Shown piece by piece: positions 9,722 to 21,039 of a stretch of 64,000 nucleotides of DNA (position 1 is the stretch's first letter; the number at the start of each line of letters is the position of its first letter). Source of the stretch: Thunnus maccoyii (taxonomy: Eukaryota; Chordata; Actinopteri; Scombriformes; Scombridae). Made by a program: the position numbers and the translations under genes. Below the pieces are notes generated by a model. The model saw nothing but the letters and a program-made list of their open reading frames with translations, was not told the DNA's origin and did no database searches. The stretch is from positions 28,366,505 through 28,430,504 of the forward strand of contig NC_056535.1 in assembly GCF_910596095.1 (NCBI RefSeq), written 5' to 3'.

Positions 9722-10992
9722 ACTCTGTCCTCTCACTGAGTTTACTGGAGGATCAATACAAGTGTGTCTCATTACCTGCAATGTGTGGCATCTTGTAGAC
9801 AAGAACATTTCACTTTTCTCCATGCAGTTTTAAAGTTTTCACAGATTTTCACATTCCAGCACCTGAAACTGACAATTGCATAAAAATCATGATTCAGCAA
9901 AAGGTTTGTCATCGAAATACAGTCAGAGGCACATTGAAAATGTCTCCACTTAGTTTTGTGACTTATTATGACCCACCTCTTATGATTTAATGTAAGTGAC
10001 ATGGGTAATCCCAGTTTCTCAAATCTCTTCATCAATCCACATGATAAGGTATATACATAATGGATGACAAATCATGTCCCAGATTTGATCAGTGATGTTT
10101 GTAATTTGAGCCATGAAGTAACGACAGTACTCTATCTATGACAAAAATTCAAGAAAAGAAAAACACTTGAGGAATCTATCATCATCATTGCAATGTAGCT
10201 ATACATTAAAATAAGTAACACAAGATCACAAAATGCAATTGATTTGATTATGTTTTTGTTTATTCAAACAAACTCAATAACAACAAATTAAATTTTCAGC
10301 TGGGGGCACAAAGATGCGATGATACATCACAACAACAACTTGGACAATTTTCCAAGACACACTGTACTCAAACTGAGTAGAGGAGCAGTCGTCTTTACAA
10401 AAGACACAAACATTATGAGCTTAAACATCACTCAGTCTTACATAAAATACTGTTTGCCCTTTATAACAAAGGCAAAGGTAGAAAAAAGTGACCTTAGAAC
10501 AGATCAGGTTCAGATAATCACAAAGTGATAAGAATAGATTAATACCTATTTAAGTCAACACATTTTTATAAATAAAAATGTTCAATGGCATTACAGTCTT
10601 AGTACCAGGTTAAGCAAACCTTTCAGACAAAAGGATAGAAAATACAGGTTAAACTATAACAGATCAATAATCAAAGAGATTGAAATGATCACATGAAGTC
10701 CATTTTGACAAAATGTCCACACAAAGGACAAATAAAGGTTTTGATCAAAAAGACCACAAACAAATGTTCTTTCTTAACATGAAAGATACTGTTATGTTTT
10801 AACATTTCCTTAGGAAATGACATTTTCCTCAACAAAAAAGTTGGAAATTTATTTAATTTATTTTTAAATTTATTTAAACAGCCTTCAGTATATACAGGAC
10901 AAGTCCCTGAATTTCAAAAAATCAAATTCCAGTAATGTTTGACCAACATGGTCATCTCAGTTTGTCTGGTAGTGTCTCCAGTCTGTATGAGT
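9722..10992 (-). repeat. 3' flank and 3' UTR of hes5-like unit 4
   Basis: Near-identical duplicate of 4385-5637. Contains the minus-strand AATAAA context near 10260 and one AACAGATC...TAATCACA motif (about 10498-10520). Open frames within are short and not preserved between the duplicates. Confidence 0.7.
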
Positions 10993-11577
10993 CTACCACG
11001 GCCTCCAGAGGGCGCTGTTGACTGGACTCTTCTCTTTGGTGATGCTGGTCTGGACTGTGGAGCTCAGAGGAGAGAAGTCAGCCTCTCTCAGGTTCTTATC
11101 AGAGGAAGACTGCAGCTTGTTGAATTGGTTCAGCAGTCTTCTCTGTGTGCTTTTCCTTGGACAGAAAGTACACCATCTCTTGGACACACTTGGAGTAGCC
11201 CTGATCCACAGCTGCTGACTCCACATCTTGATGCTGCTGCTGCAGTCATGTCAGGAAGCAAACTGTCATCTCCAGGATGTCTGCTTTCTCCAGCTTGGAG
11301 TCTGGCTGCTGTTTGACGAACTCTGGACCCAGGAGAGACTTGAGCTGCTCAATGCTGCTGTTGATTCGTTCTCTGCGTAACTTCTCCACCAGAGGCTTTC
11401 TGAGCTGCAGAAAGAAGAACAAAGTCATTAATCAACTTATTCTGGAGTTTAATGATAGCATAACAAGAACAACCTCTCATGACAAGATGAAGTCATCATG
11501 AATCTTCAATTTACCTTGTGGGTCAGAGTCAGATGGTCCTGAGAGTTGGTCATTGCTGCAGTGATTGTAGGTGCCAT
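10993..11577 (-). pseudogene. hes5-like copy 4, pseudogene with stop and frameshift
   Basis: Exon 1 (11577-11515) and the bHLH half of exon 2 (from 11404) are intact and nearly identical to copy 1. TGA at 11248-11246 stands where the intact gene has the arginine just after helix 2 (CGA in copies 1 and 2, probably a CpG transition). A 5-nt deletion near 11150 then shifts the frame within the segment after LSKEK. The WRPW end is still encoded in the shifted frame. A truncated protein of about 74 residues holding the bHLH but no Orange or WRPW could be made. It could also be a sequencing or assembly error, but two independent lesions make that unlikely. Confidence 0.8.
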
Positions 11578-11643
11578 AGCTGGATCTCTGTGCTGTAGAG
11601 GTCTCTGTAGAGAGAATCTGATCTCTGCTGGCTTCATCCCTCC

Positions 11644-11717
11644 TATTTATAGTCCCACATCTCCATATGAATGTGTGGGTCTTGGTCTGGTTGAAGTTTC
11701 TCACAGTCTCAGCCAAT
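11644..11717 (-). promoter_or_regulatory. Promoter of pseudogene copy 4
   Basis: On the minus strand, TATAAATA lies at 11651-11644 and the CSL site TGTGAGAA at 11705-11698, with the CCAAT box (plus strand CCAAT at 11713-11717) as in copy 1. Confidence 0.65.
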
Positions 11718-12777
11718 CAGAGAGCTTTGCAAGGCAATAAACAGTGCAACAAGAACACATGAATGCTGTGACTGCTTGAGAAACAATGGTTAGAGAAACA
11801 GATGGAGGACCGGGTCAATCACTTCAACTGAGCACAACCTGTCATACACGTGCCGTAGACCATAGACTCTATACACAGTCAATGTTGAAGCCTTTCTTAT
11901 ATTCTGTCTGGTATAAATTACACAGTGACTCACATGTAGCTAAATATAAACATCAGTGGTATGATGAACATCAGTATGTCAGACTACAACTGAAATCCGT
12001 TGAGGTGTAACTTAATTGATTAAAAGGGTAACGTCTGCACACCGACTCCAAACCAATAATTTACTTGAATTGACATTTTGATCCCAGCCAGATCTTTGTC
12101 AGGTCAGAATGTTTAAAAATACAGTAGTCACAACACTCATACATATACAGTGTATATATGTGATGTTTATAGGTGCATAGAAAACTATACTAGAGACAGA
12201 CATAGCACAGGGACAATAATACATCAAATATATAAAGTATGTCTAAATTATGTCAAATACATAAAAAAAATATGCAAAATAGTTGTAAATTACAACAGCT
12301 ATCAACAAGAAGCTATATATGCATTTATAAAATCGAAATTTACAAGAATATTTTTTCGTATTTTTGGTTCAGACCTCTTAGGGCCTGAAGTCTGAAGTGT
12401 AACTTGATGCCATATGTCCACTAGTATAGTAATAGACGTATATAGCATATAAAATGATTCTGCCATTGTTGTACTGTATACAATTTAACACATTTTACAT
12501 TGATTAGTTGATCAACAGATAATCAATAAACAATAATGTTAATAAAAAATGAATTATTACTTATTTATCCAGCAAAGATGCAAACTATTTACTAGTTTGT
12601 GTTTTTTTTAAATGTGAGAATTTGCTCTTTCATATCTTTGTAACATGAATATCTTCTGGTTTTTGACTGTTGGTCGGAAAACGGACGCACTTTGAAGACG
12701 TTGAGTTGAGGAAAATTATGATGGGCATTTTTCATTATTATCTGACAATCATCATCATTAATCAGTGACAACTAATT

Positions 12778-12779
<2 letters not shown>

Positions 12780-12830
<51 letters not shown>
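12780..12830. repeat. (AT)n microsatellite
   Basis: About 25 uninterrupted AT units upstream of hes5-like copy 4. Confidence 0.95.
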
Positions 12831-12833
<3 letters not shown>

Positions 12834-12914
12834 CTTGATAATGAAAGTACATTTTCTTGGCAGCCAACTATTTATTTTAAACACATTTTTTTATTCAGTG
12901 CTGCAATATGTTTT

Positions 12915-13140
12915 AACTGAGAGATCCAGATGTCCAGATGTATATATCATCTATCTTTTTGCTAGTTGTTGGTGTGAGTAGAAAGTTGCCCATAGTTTCC
13001 CACAGTGGGTCTCTGAATGATGCAGCCAGTGCACTATAAAAGAAGTCTGAAAGCAGCTCTTGGGATGAATGCTGGTCATGTGCTGTAGTGTGAAAGAGCT
13101 TGACGTCACCAACCATCTGGAGGGAAAGAACACCATCGGC
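12915..13140. promoter_or_regulatory. Upstream module 1 of unit 4
   Basis: Third copy of the 3265-3475 module. CSL site TTCCCACA is at 12997-13004, TATAAAAG at 13035-13042, and TGACGTCA at 13101-13108 is followed by the CATCTG E-box. The CSL-to-TATA distance is the same as in unit 3; in unit 1 the TATA-like box has changed to TACAAAAG. Confidence 0.45.
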
Positions 13141-13319
13141 TGGCTCTGAGGGTCGATAAAATCTTTTTTTCTTTTTTTTTAAAAAACATCAAAATATCAA
13201 ATGTCTCCAAGCGTACTATGTGTTGACATTACCTTTTTCAATTTTCACTTGGAGTAAATTTCAATATCCTTTCAAAATTGTGCCTCTGCATCATAAATGG
13301 GATTCAATTTATTTCTCCA

Positions 13320-13510
13320 TAAATGAGGGTGGGAGGTTGAGACAGCTGTTTCTTGACGTGTGCCAAATCCCTATGGACAATAGGCAGCCGCGGGTGGTAT
13401 TTAGGATAACAATCACACTGAACTGTGATTCTGTTCTTCAGAGCTTTCCCACACTCTGTGTACTGACAGAAGGTTAGGCATGTGTCACACTATAAGAGGA
13501 TTCTCCTCTG
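13320..13510. promoter_or_regulatory. Second upstream module of unit 4
   Basis: Third copy of 3605-3785, with the CSL site TTCCCACA at 13446-13453. Marks the right end of recognisable array homology. Confidence 0.4.
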
Positions 13511-14560
13511 CACGAGCTGTCAGGTAGCGCTTGTCAGTCTCTTGCATCCATTAAATGTAAATGTAATTAATCTTAGCACAAGGTCCACTTACTAGCTTTT
13601 CTGAAGCTTTTACAAACACATCTAAAAGTCGTCATCAGCAGATGGAGTTTGGTCGCATCATGGCTTTTTGTGATCATGTGACATGGTGAATTATAAAAAT
13701 TCACTCTGGATTTTAGGAAAGAGACTATCCATTATTCATTTCTTTCTCCATTTTCAACAGTATTTACATGTAAAACCTTTGCAACACTTGATTTAAAAAA
13801 ATCTATAAGTCCCTGACTTATTTATTTCATGTGTTAATAAATGAATGACCCAACATGAATTAATGTGTATGTTATGTATGGTGTGATGAACTCAAGTGTG
13901 TCCAGGGCAATAACTGCAGAACAGACTGTTCGGTAATCTGTGGGCTTGACATGTTGTATATTAAACATGTTTTCCCTGAATTAATCATTTACTACAGTAA
14001 TACATTAATTCACTTGTTCAAACCAGTTATGAATGACAAAATCAGCCTGAGGTTTATTGCTCATATCTGACTGTCAGGGCATCCCAAATATCAGCAATGA
14101 GTTGTTAACGCATCAATGAAAACACAAAACCACTATGTCATAGCTAATTAAAATCTCTTTATTACAATCACATGTACATCATCATATTCCAAAAAGCTTG
14201 CTGTAGTGAAAAGTACCTTTGCACAGACAGATGGAGGTGGTGTGGCAGGCTGGATGGAGGGATTGTCAGATGAAGTGAAACAAGTGTTGAGTTCACCAGC
14301 AGCAAGCATCTCCGCTCCAGTGTGCTTTTAATTTCCCATCACATGAGGACAGCAGCGCTATTTTCAGCTCTCTGTGGCCTTGTGTAACGTAAGCAAAGAG
14401 AGTGAAGGGGGGGCGGGTGGGAAGAAAAAAAAATCTCTCTTCGTCATCCATTATTCAGACTGTTTGAGTCACAGCTGAGAGAGAGAGAAGACACAGAAAC
14501 AAACAAGGTGGAGGTTTGATTCCATGTCATTTTTCTCTGAGTCTGAGTGTTTAAAGTGTT
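13511..14560. other. Spacer, no gene seen
   Basis: AT-rich intergenic DNA without exon-like frames or clear repeats. A purine-rich stretch lies at about 14395-14435. Confidence 0.5.
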
Positions 14561-15475
14561 TAAACAACCAGTTTGACACTTCTGTAAATCCTCTTGTTCT
14601 CTGTGAAAAGACAGATATCAGTTTAAGCTCTCTACATCCAGTACAGAGATAGATAGCATAGCTTAGCACAAAGACTGGAGGCAGGGGGAAACTACTAGCC
14701 TAGCTCTACCAAAAGAGAAAAAATCCACCTTCCAAAGCTTCAACTCCAACAAAGTTGATTTAAACAAAGTAGTTTTTTAGGCCAGACAACCCCACTATGC
14801 CACTGTGTTCAGTCATACTCCCAGTTTAGCCAACATCTGAATCACTGCATATCTGATTTGTTCAGTGATTAAAATAGGTGCTAACTGGTGTTGTGCTGCT
14901 ATTTCCCTGGTTGGAAAAATTATATAATAAGCCAATTTGTAGGCAGGATTAGGAATGGAGACCTAAGAAAGAATAACATAAAAATGTTGCTGAGCATGGA
15001 TGAGATGTTTGCAGCTGTACAGATTGTTGTGTGTCAACTTACAGACTGAGCAAACCTTAAAATCAGCATACTCCTTAATCGATATGACAAACGTTAACTG
15101 ATCCTTGCAACCATTACCACAGTGTTCATTGAAAATGGAGCTGACAGGACGGATATGTCTGATTGTTTAGAGTAAAATAATATAATAATAAATATGGAAA
15201 TAGGCTCACACTTTTACCCTGCTTCCAGTCTTTGTTTCAACCAGGCCAAATAAAAACCCACTGACAACTTTGGAGTTTCTAGAGGGTAGGTTTTTTCTCT
15301 TTTGATGGAGCAAGGCTTGCAGATTCTCCCTATTTCCAGTATTTGTGCTAAGCTAGGCTAAACATGTCTCCATACTGGACAGACTAAGATAAAAGTGATA
15401 TCTATCTGAAACATTTAACTCTAGAGAAGACAGAGATCAAGAAAATGTATCTAAATTATCATAGTGTTCCTTAAA
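14560..15475. mobile_element. Inverted-repeat-bounded non-autonomous repeat
   Basis: The left end (about 14600-14700: GATATCAGTTT...TAGCTTAGCACAAAGACTGGA) recurs inverted at the right end (about 15330-15470: TATTTGTGCTAAGCTAGGCTA...AAGTGATATC). The same two ends appear around 20322-20965. This pattern and the wording are typical of an abundant teleost foldback-like repeat. No transposase frame is visible. The family is not identified. Confidence 0.55.
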
Positions 15476-16630
15476 GCATTAGAGTGTCAGTGATCCTACT
15501 CATAATTCATGGACGCCACATTTAACATTCAGAACAAACTGAACCACTTTCCATGAGTGTTGACAATATTGTGAGTGTTAAATGTTCTAATACTACAATG
15601 TTAATCTCTGTGCTGTACATACAACCTCCATAACACAGCTATAAACCTACAAAATCACATGATAATTCACTGGAGGCGTCTGATGGCATCAACATGTCCC
15701 GTTACTAACTCCAACCTCATCTGCACCCTCTGACAAAATCAATATGTACATGTCATAATGACACAAAACAACAGTAAAATTTAATTTAGCCATTTAAAGA
15801 GACAATAATATTCACATTTTGTGTTCAGTCTGAAAATGGTAAATCAAAGCTTCACCAGTTTTTAAGTAAATAAAGCAGATTTTAAAGATTTTAAAGATCA
15901 TAGAAACTGTTCACATTGGTTTTGTAACCATCACAAGAAAAATATTGAAATATGTCCAACACAATGACAATAAACAGATTTTTTTTCCTCCATAAATCAC
16001 TATGATAGTTTATAAAGAAAACATCAACACACACTGTCGTTCTATCTACAGTCGTTCCACTGGCCTCAGTCCCTGGTACAGAAAGGTAGGGAAAACTTTT
16101 CGTATAAAATATGATGTGCAAAAAGTTGTTTTCTTAGGTCCCTCTCATGGAAAACAATGTAAAGAAATAATGTAAATATCTACATAGTAACCTTTGCTCT
16201 TGCCATTATAGATTCTAGGATTACTGTGCACTTGTGGTGACTCGTCACTTTTGTGCATCTGTTTGATTTAAAACAAGTTACTGCATTTGATGGAAACCTG
16301 ACAGGTAGCGCACACAACACCGTCATTATCGTATTAAAATTAGCTTGAGGTATTATTGCACATTATCCCCAACCGCAGAACTGGAGTCAGTAGATTTCAG
16401 AGTGGAATGTCAATAATGCTGACTTGACACAGTCAGTCTGACTATATAAATGCAGCAGCAGTCTGGACAAGCTAACGTAAAGTTGACTTGATGTATATCT
16501 TCTTTTCCTTAAAATCTCCTAAACACAGTCGACACATCACTGTAGATTTCAGTAAACATGCATAAGCTGTTACCTGGGTAGGTAGATCTATAAACATCCT
16601 GCCAACAGTAAAGACATCAGCAGGAACAGG
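15476..16630. other. Spacer, no gene seen
   Basis: AT-rich intergenic sequence. Short open frames show no protein family features. Confidence 0.5.
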
Positions 16631-16639
16631 GAGCCATGA

Positions 16640-18420
16640 AGGGCCAAGAATCTCATGCTGCATTCATGCCATGTTCGCAGGACAGTAAGAATGAGGAAAA
16701 TGGAAAATTTGTATGGAGCAAATTTCCTGCCAAAACCAAACAAACAAAACATGTTTTACAAATGCCCAACGATTCACTAACAAACACATTTCTAATACAT
16801 CATGCTTCAGAAACAAATATTGCAAGTACAAAAAAAATATATCCTTAAAGACAAAAAATAAATAAATCATGTGACTTTTGGCACAATCTTTCCGCTGTGA
16901 TTATAAGGATTTTCTCACAAATTTCCTGAGTAATTCACTCTCAACAACAGCAGGTGGCGCTAAGAGTCAATTTAAATAGACTGGGAGATTGAGCAGAGCA
17001 GAGCGTTCTGATTCCTCAAATGATTTTTGAATTTTTTACAATGTTCACAAAAGAGTAAATAAATAGAAAATGGAGTCCATTTCACTCTTACACAGTAAGC
17101 TATCTCAGTTGGCTACCTCCGAGTATGGCTGGTGATTTTCTATATTCTTTATATTTTCAACAAATCCTGTCAAAAGACCAAACCAACAATAATTGAGCTC
17201 TATGGCACAAAGGAGTTTGATATACTGTATCAGGCTTTGGAGACATTGGCAATACTTGTTTATACGATAAATTCATTGTTGCTTTTGGTCTTTTCATGTG
17301 ATTTGTCAGCAATAAGAAAAATATTGAAAATCGCCAGCCTTACCTTTCAACTTTATAGGAACCATCAGCTGAACTGTCACAAATATTTAAAACCTTGACC
17401 TTGTTCGACTCTAAATGGTAAACATATGATTAAAGCTTTCAATTAACCCCTAAAACTGTTATCTGAGAAAGCATTTCTCAACATCTCTACCTTATTTTTG
17501 TGTCCCAGTTTCTAAATTAAAATGTTAAAATGGTATTCTTATGAATTCAATCTAAGAATATACAAATTCATTAAATAGCAATTATTTCCCTTTACATCAT
17601 AAAAATCAAATTTTTAGATATTACAAAAATGCCTAATTAACAAATAAATATGGTAATGTACGGGACCAGCACAAACCCAACACTGAGAAGCTTTCCAGTA
17701 GGGGGCAGAATGAAAATGGTTGAAATCAAGATTTAAATATGAACTTTTTTTTGATTACAGAAACTGTAAAATGAAATAAAATAAATAAAATGAAAAATAG
17801 TTAAGTTTGTAAAATATAATTTGATTGGAACTTTTGATTGAAGAAAAAAAGCAAACAAAAATTTTGCAATGAAGATCATTTCAAATTAGGATAAACAAAA
17901 AACTGTCTACACATAAACAGTGAACCAATTTTATATGCCATGTAGGAAACACTTTTAAAAAAAATAAAATAAAATAAAGTAAACAAATTCCCTTTTTCCC
18001 CCTGCGATTTCACCAGTATAAAACTAAACTACAGTGTACAGCATTTTGTTAAATTGACAATCAAATGCTGATCATTTGATGCGCTGCTCTTCTACACACT
18101 CCAGTGTGTTTAAATCAACTCATAGCGCCACCTGCTGTTGTTGAGGGTGAATTGCTTAATTATTAATTGTTTGTCTTTTTAGGACATTTTTTTTGTACTT
18201 GTAAAACATGCTGTATTTGTTTCCGCAGCACGATGTATTAGAAGTATGTTGTGTGTTTATTTGATGCATACATTTTTTATTTTCAAAACAAAAATTCATT
18301 AGTTTGTTAATGGCATTTGTATATCCAAACCACACCGTGTTTGTTAGTGAATCGTAGAGCATTAGTGAAACATATTTTGTTTGTTAGAAACTTAGCTCCA
18401 TATGCCCATTATTAAAACTT
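16640..18420. mobile_element. Large foldback: inverted arms around a 1.1-kb centre
   Basis: The left arm (about 16740-16985) and right arm (about 18100-18385) are reverse complements over roughly 250-280 bp with mismatches. Examples are ACGATTCACTAACAAACA on the left against TGTTTGTTAGTGAATCGT on the right, and CAACAACAGCAGGTGGCGCT against AGCGCCACCTGCTGTTGTTG. The centre (16990-18050) is AT-rich without a gene. Best explained as a foldback or non-autonomous DNA element, or as two inverted copies of one repeat. Confidence 0.65.
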
Positions 18421-18949
18421 TGGAACATCTTAAATTTTGATTGGACTGCACAAGTGAGCTGCCAGCTAGCTACCTCTGATCAAGTTTCTGCTATCCACCT
18501 ATTCTAATGTCCTGACATAGCTTAAAAGATTGTGTTGTAGTTAAAAATAGAGGGAATGGTTCGCAATATGACACAATTACAAATAAGTTTAGCTTACTAA
18601 TATCATAGACAGTGTTTATTGGCCCAGACTGGACAATTAAACTTTTAACTTGTCTGTTGCTAGGCTTGTAGCCACACCAGATAAATGGACACTAAGTCTA
18701 AATTAGCTATTTATATTGTATTACATATATGTAGGCATTTGCAGATAGCTCTTTTTTAACTTAGGAATAACCTCTCTGCTGACATCAGACAATTTGAATC
18801 TGTTGAGTCCTTTAGATTTTTTGCCTTAACCTACAATTAACTGACTTTAATTGATTTCTTCATGACCTTGTACTGCACGGTAAGTCGGTTTCTGTCTCAT
18901 TGAATTTACTAATCGCTGTCCTGCCTACAAGATTATTGATTATTGCAAC

Positions 18950-19405
18950 TGTTCTGAATGGTGTAATGTGAGTTTCCCCTGTGTGTATGTATAGTCTGTC
19001 CTCCTGCCAGGTCTCCATGTTGATGGAGGTTGTGTGGTCCAGCTCCTACTCTGTTCTGGTGGTGCCTGGAAGCTGTTTGGCATCCTCTTTATCACATTCT
19101 TCATATATATTATAAATCCATTATAATGTTGTTATCCTGTTCAGTACTCGTGTTCTATTCTGTACACACAACCTCTATTGCACATCTGTCCATCCTGGGG
19201 GAGGGATCCCTCCTCTGTTGCTCTTCCTCAGGTTTCTTCCATTTTTTTTCCCCATTTAAGGGGTATTTTAGGGATTTTTTTCTTATTCTAATCGAGGGTC
19301 TAAGGACAGAGGTTGTTGTATTGCTGTACAGACTGTAAAGACTCCTGAGGCAAATTTGTGATTTGTGATATTTGGCTATACAAATAAAATTGACTTGACT
19401 TGACT
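18950..19405 (+). mobile_element. 3' part of a teleost LINE (L2-like) with GACTT tail
   Basis: A common teleost repeat end: GGTCTAAGGACAGAGG, CTGTACAGACTGTAAAG, GCAAATTTGTGATTTGTGAT and a final GGCTATACAAATAAAATTGA followed by GACTT repeats. The open frame at 19030-19338 lies inside this and is not a host gene. Confidence 0.7.
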
Positions 19406-20320
19406 TAATTTTCCTAATCGATTGTATCAGTTAATGATCAGTTGTATCATTAATATTGGATTTTATTTCGGTATAACTACCAGTGATTGTAGTTTTGCAG
19501 CCATCTTGCCACTGTTTTTAGTGACATTTCTTTAGTACTTTTCATCAGGTAGGAGATATCATAGATATCAGAAATTCCTGATATATCTAACTCAGAATTA
19601 CAACTTGGAAGTTGGTGTGAACATTTTTTCCCACTCAGCTCAGTACTGTCTAAACAATATCACATGAATGCAGCATGAACTTCATCCCAAACACTACAGC
19701 ATCTGATTATAGAGATTTCAGCTTTGGTGGAAATCCTCTGCAAACCTCTGTGGCACATTTTTTTTCCATACCTGATCAACACAGTTTTACTAGTTATGCA
19801 CAAGCAAGTGAATCAGGTCGCATTTTTTTTTCATCATTTTCGTGACAAAACCCCCCACCAATTGATATTTTAATTGTAAACAGAGTTTCTATAAAAAACC
19901 ATTCAGGATTTGGTATCAAATCTCAGTTGTCATTGTCCGCATTGCTACAGTTGATGTGTTCTGTGACCCTGATGTAAAAGCAGTTGTATGTGATCTATTG
20001 TTAGTGCACAGCCAGGTACATCACGCAGAACAGTATTGCTCCCCGAAATCTCATGGTTCTGTTTGTAGATTTGAGTCCAAGCCCAAATTTTTGTAATTTT
20101 GCCAAAGATTCTGTGAAATAAATGTAGCATAAGCATGAAACACGTGATGTGAACACCCACGCTCATCTGATCTTGTTTGCTTGTCATTACAAGCGTCATG
20201 CACTGACACACGCATTTTGTCTGGAGTGCTGTACAGTGGTGACACACCCACACATAAAGCTATCATTTGAGGTGATGTACAGCGATGACAGTGAGGTTCC
20301 CTCTTTCACGCACACATTCA
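19406..20320. other. Spacer, no gene seen
   Basis: Intergenic sequence. A block at about 19600-19690 with AATGCAGCATGAAC is reverse-related to about 16655-16690 (CATGCTGCATTCATG), so it may belong to the same repeat family as the foldback at 16640-18420. Confidence 0.35.
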
Positions 20321-20965
20321 TTAAAGGAACAGTCCAACATTTTCTGTAAATGCTCCTTTTCTTTGTCTTCCCCAGTTAGATGAGAAAATGGATATCAGTT
20401 ACATTTTTGTGCGTCAAGTACAGAGATAAAGAGGACCCTGTTCTCTGTACATGGATAACTGAAGTTCCTGAATATCCCAAAAACATCAGGGTGGATGGCA
20501 AATAGTGCAGTGTGCTGTGGGTTCATATATTTTGTACAGTAATACATTTAAAGCAGCATAATGACATCCACACAGCAATATGAAAGGACAGGAGCATATG
20601 TTGAAACCATTGCAGACATAATTTTTGAGTTAGCTTGTTGACAAAAGTTGTCACTCAGACCCTTGTGGATATGCAGATGCAGTTAGTTAAGATGACTTAA
20701 ACCAGAATGAACAAATAAATCCAATTGTAATCAAATAGCCAGGTTATCTGGGTAAGAATTAACAGGATAATTTAGGTGGATAACATCATGTTATCCTGGA
20801 TTAATTAAATCAGCATGTGGATCTAGGCTAGCTTCCCCCATGCTTCCAGTCCTTGTGCTAAGCTAAGTTAAACATCCTGAACCTATGTCTGTACTGGATG
20901 CATAGAGATAAAACTGATATCTATCTTCTCATTGACTCTGGAGAAGAGGAGGATTTGCTAAAATG
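20320..20965. mobile_element. Second copy of the inverted-repeat-bounded element
   Basis: The left end starts near ATTAAAGGAACAGTCCAACA (20320) and continues GAAAATGGATATCAGTTAC. The right end has the inverted match GATAAAACTGATATCTATC (about 20909) and AAAATGTATTG near 20960. Same family as 14560-15475. Confidence 0.5.
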
Positions 20966-21039
20966 TATTGTTGTTAGCTTCACATCACACGCACTCACAC
21001 TCACACACAGAGTTACAGTTAGACGTGGTGTCCATGCAA

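Noticed and set aside
19030-19338. 102-codon plus-strand gene
   Set aside because: Falls inside a common LINE 3' region that ends with GACTT repeats.
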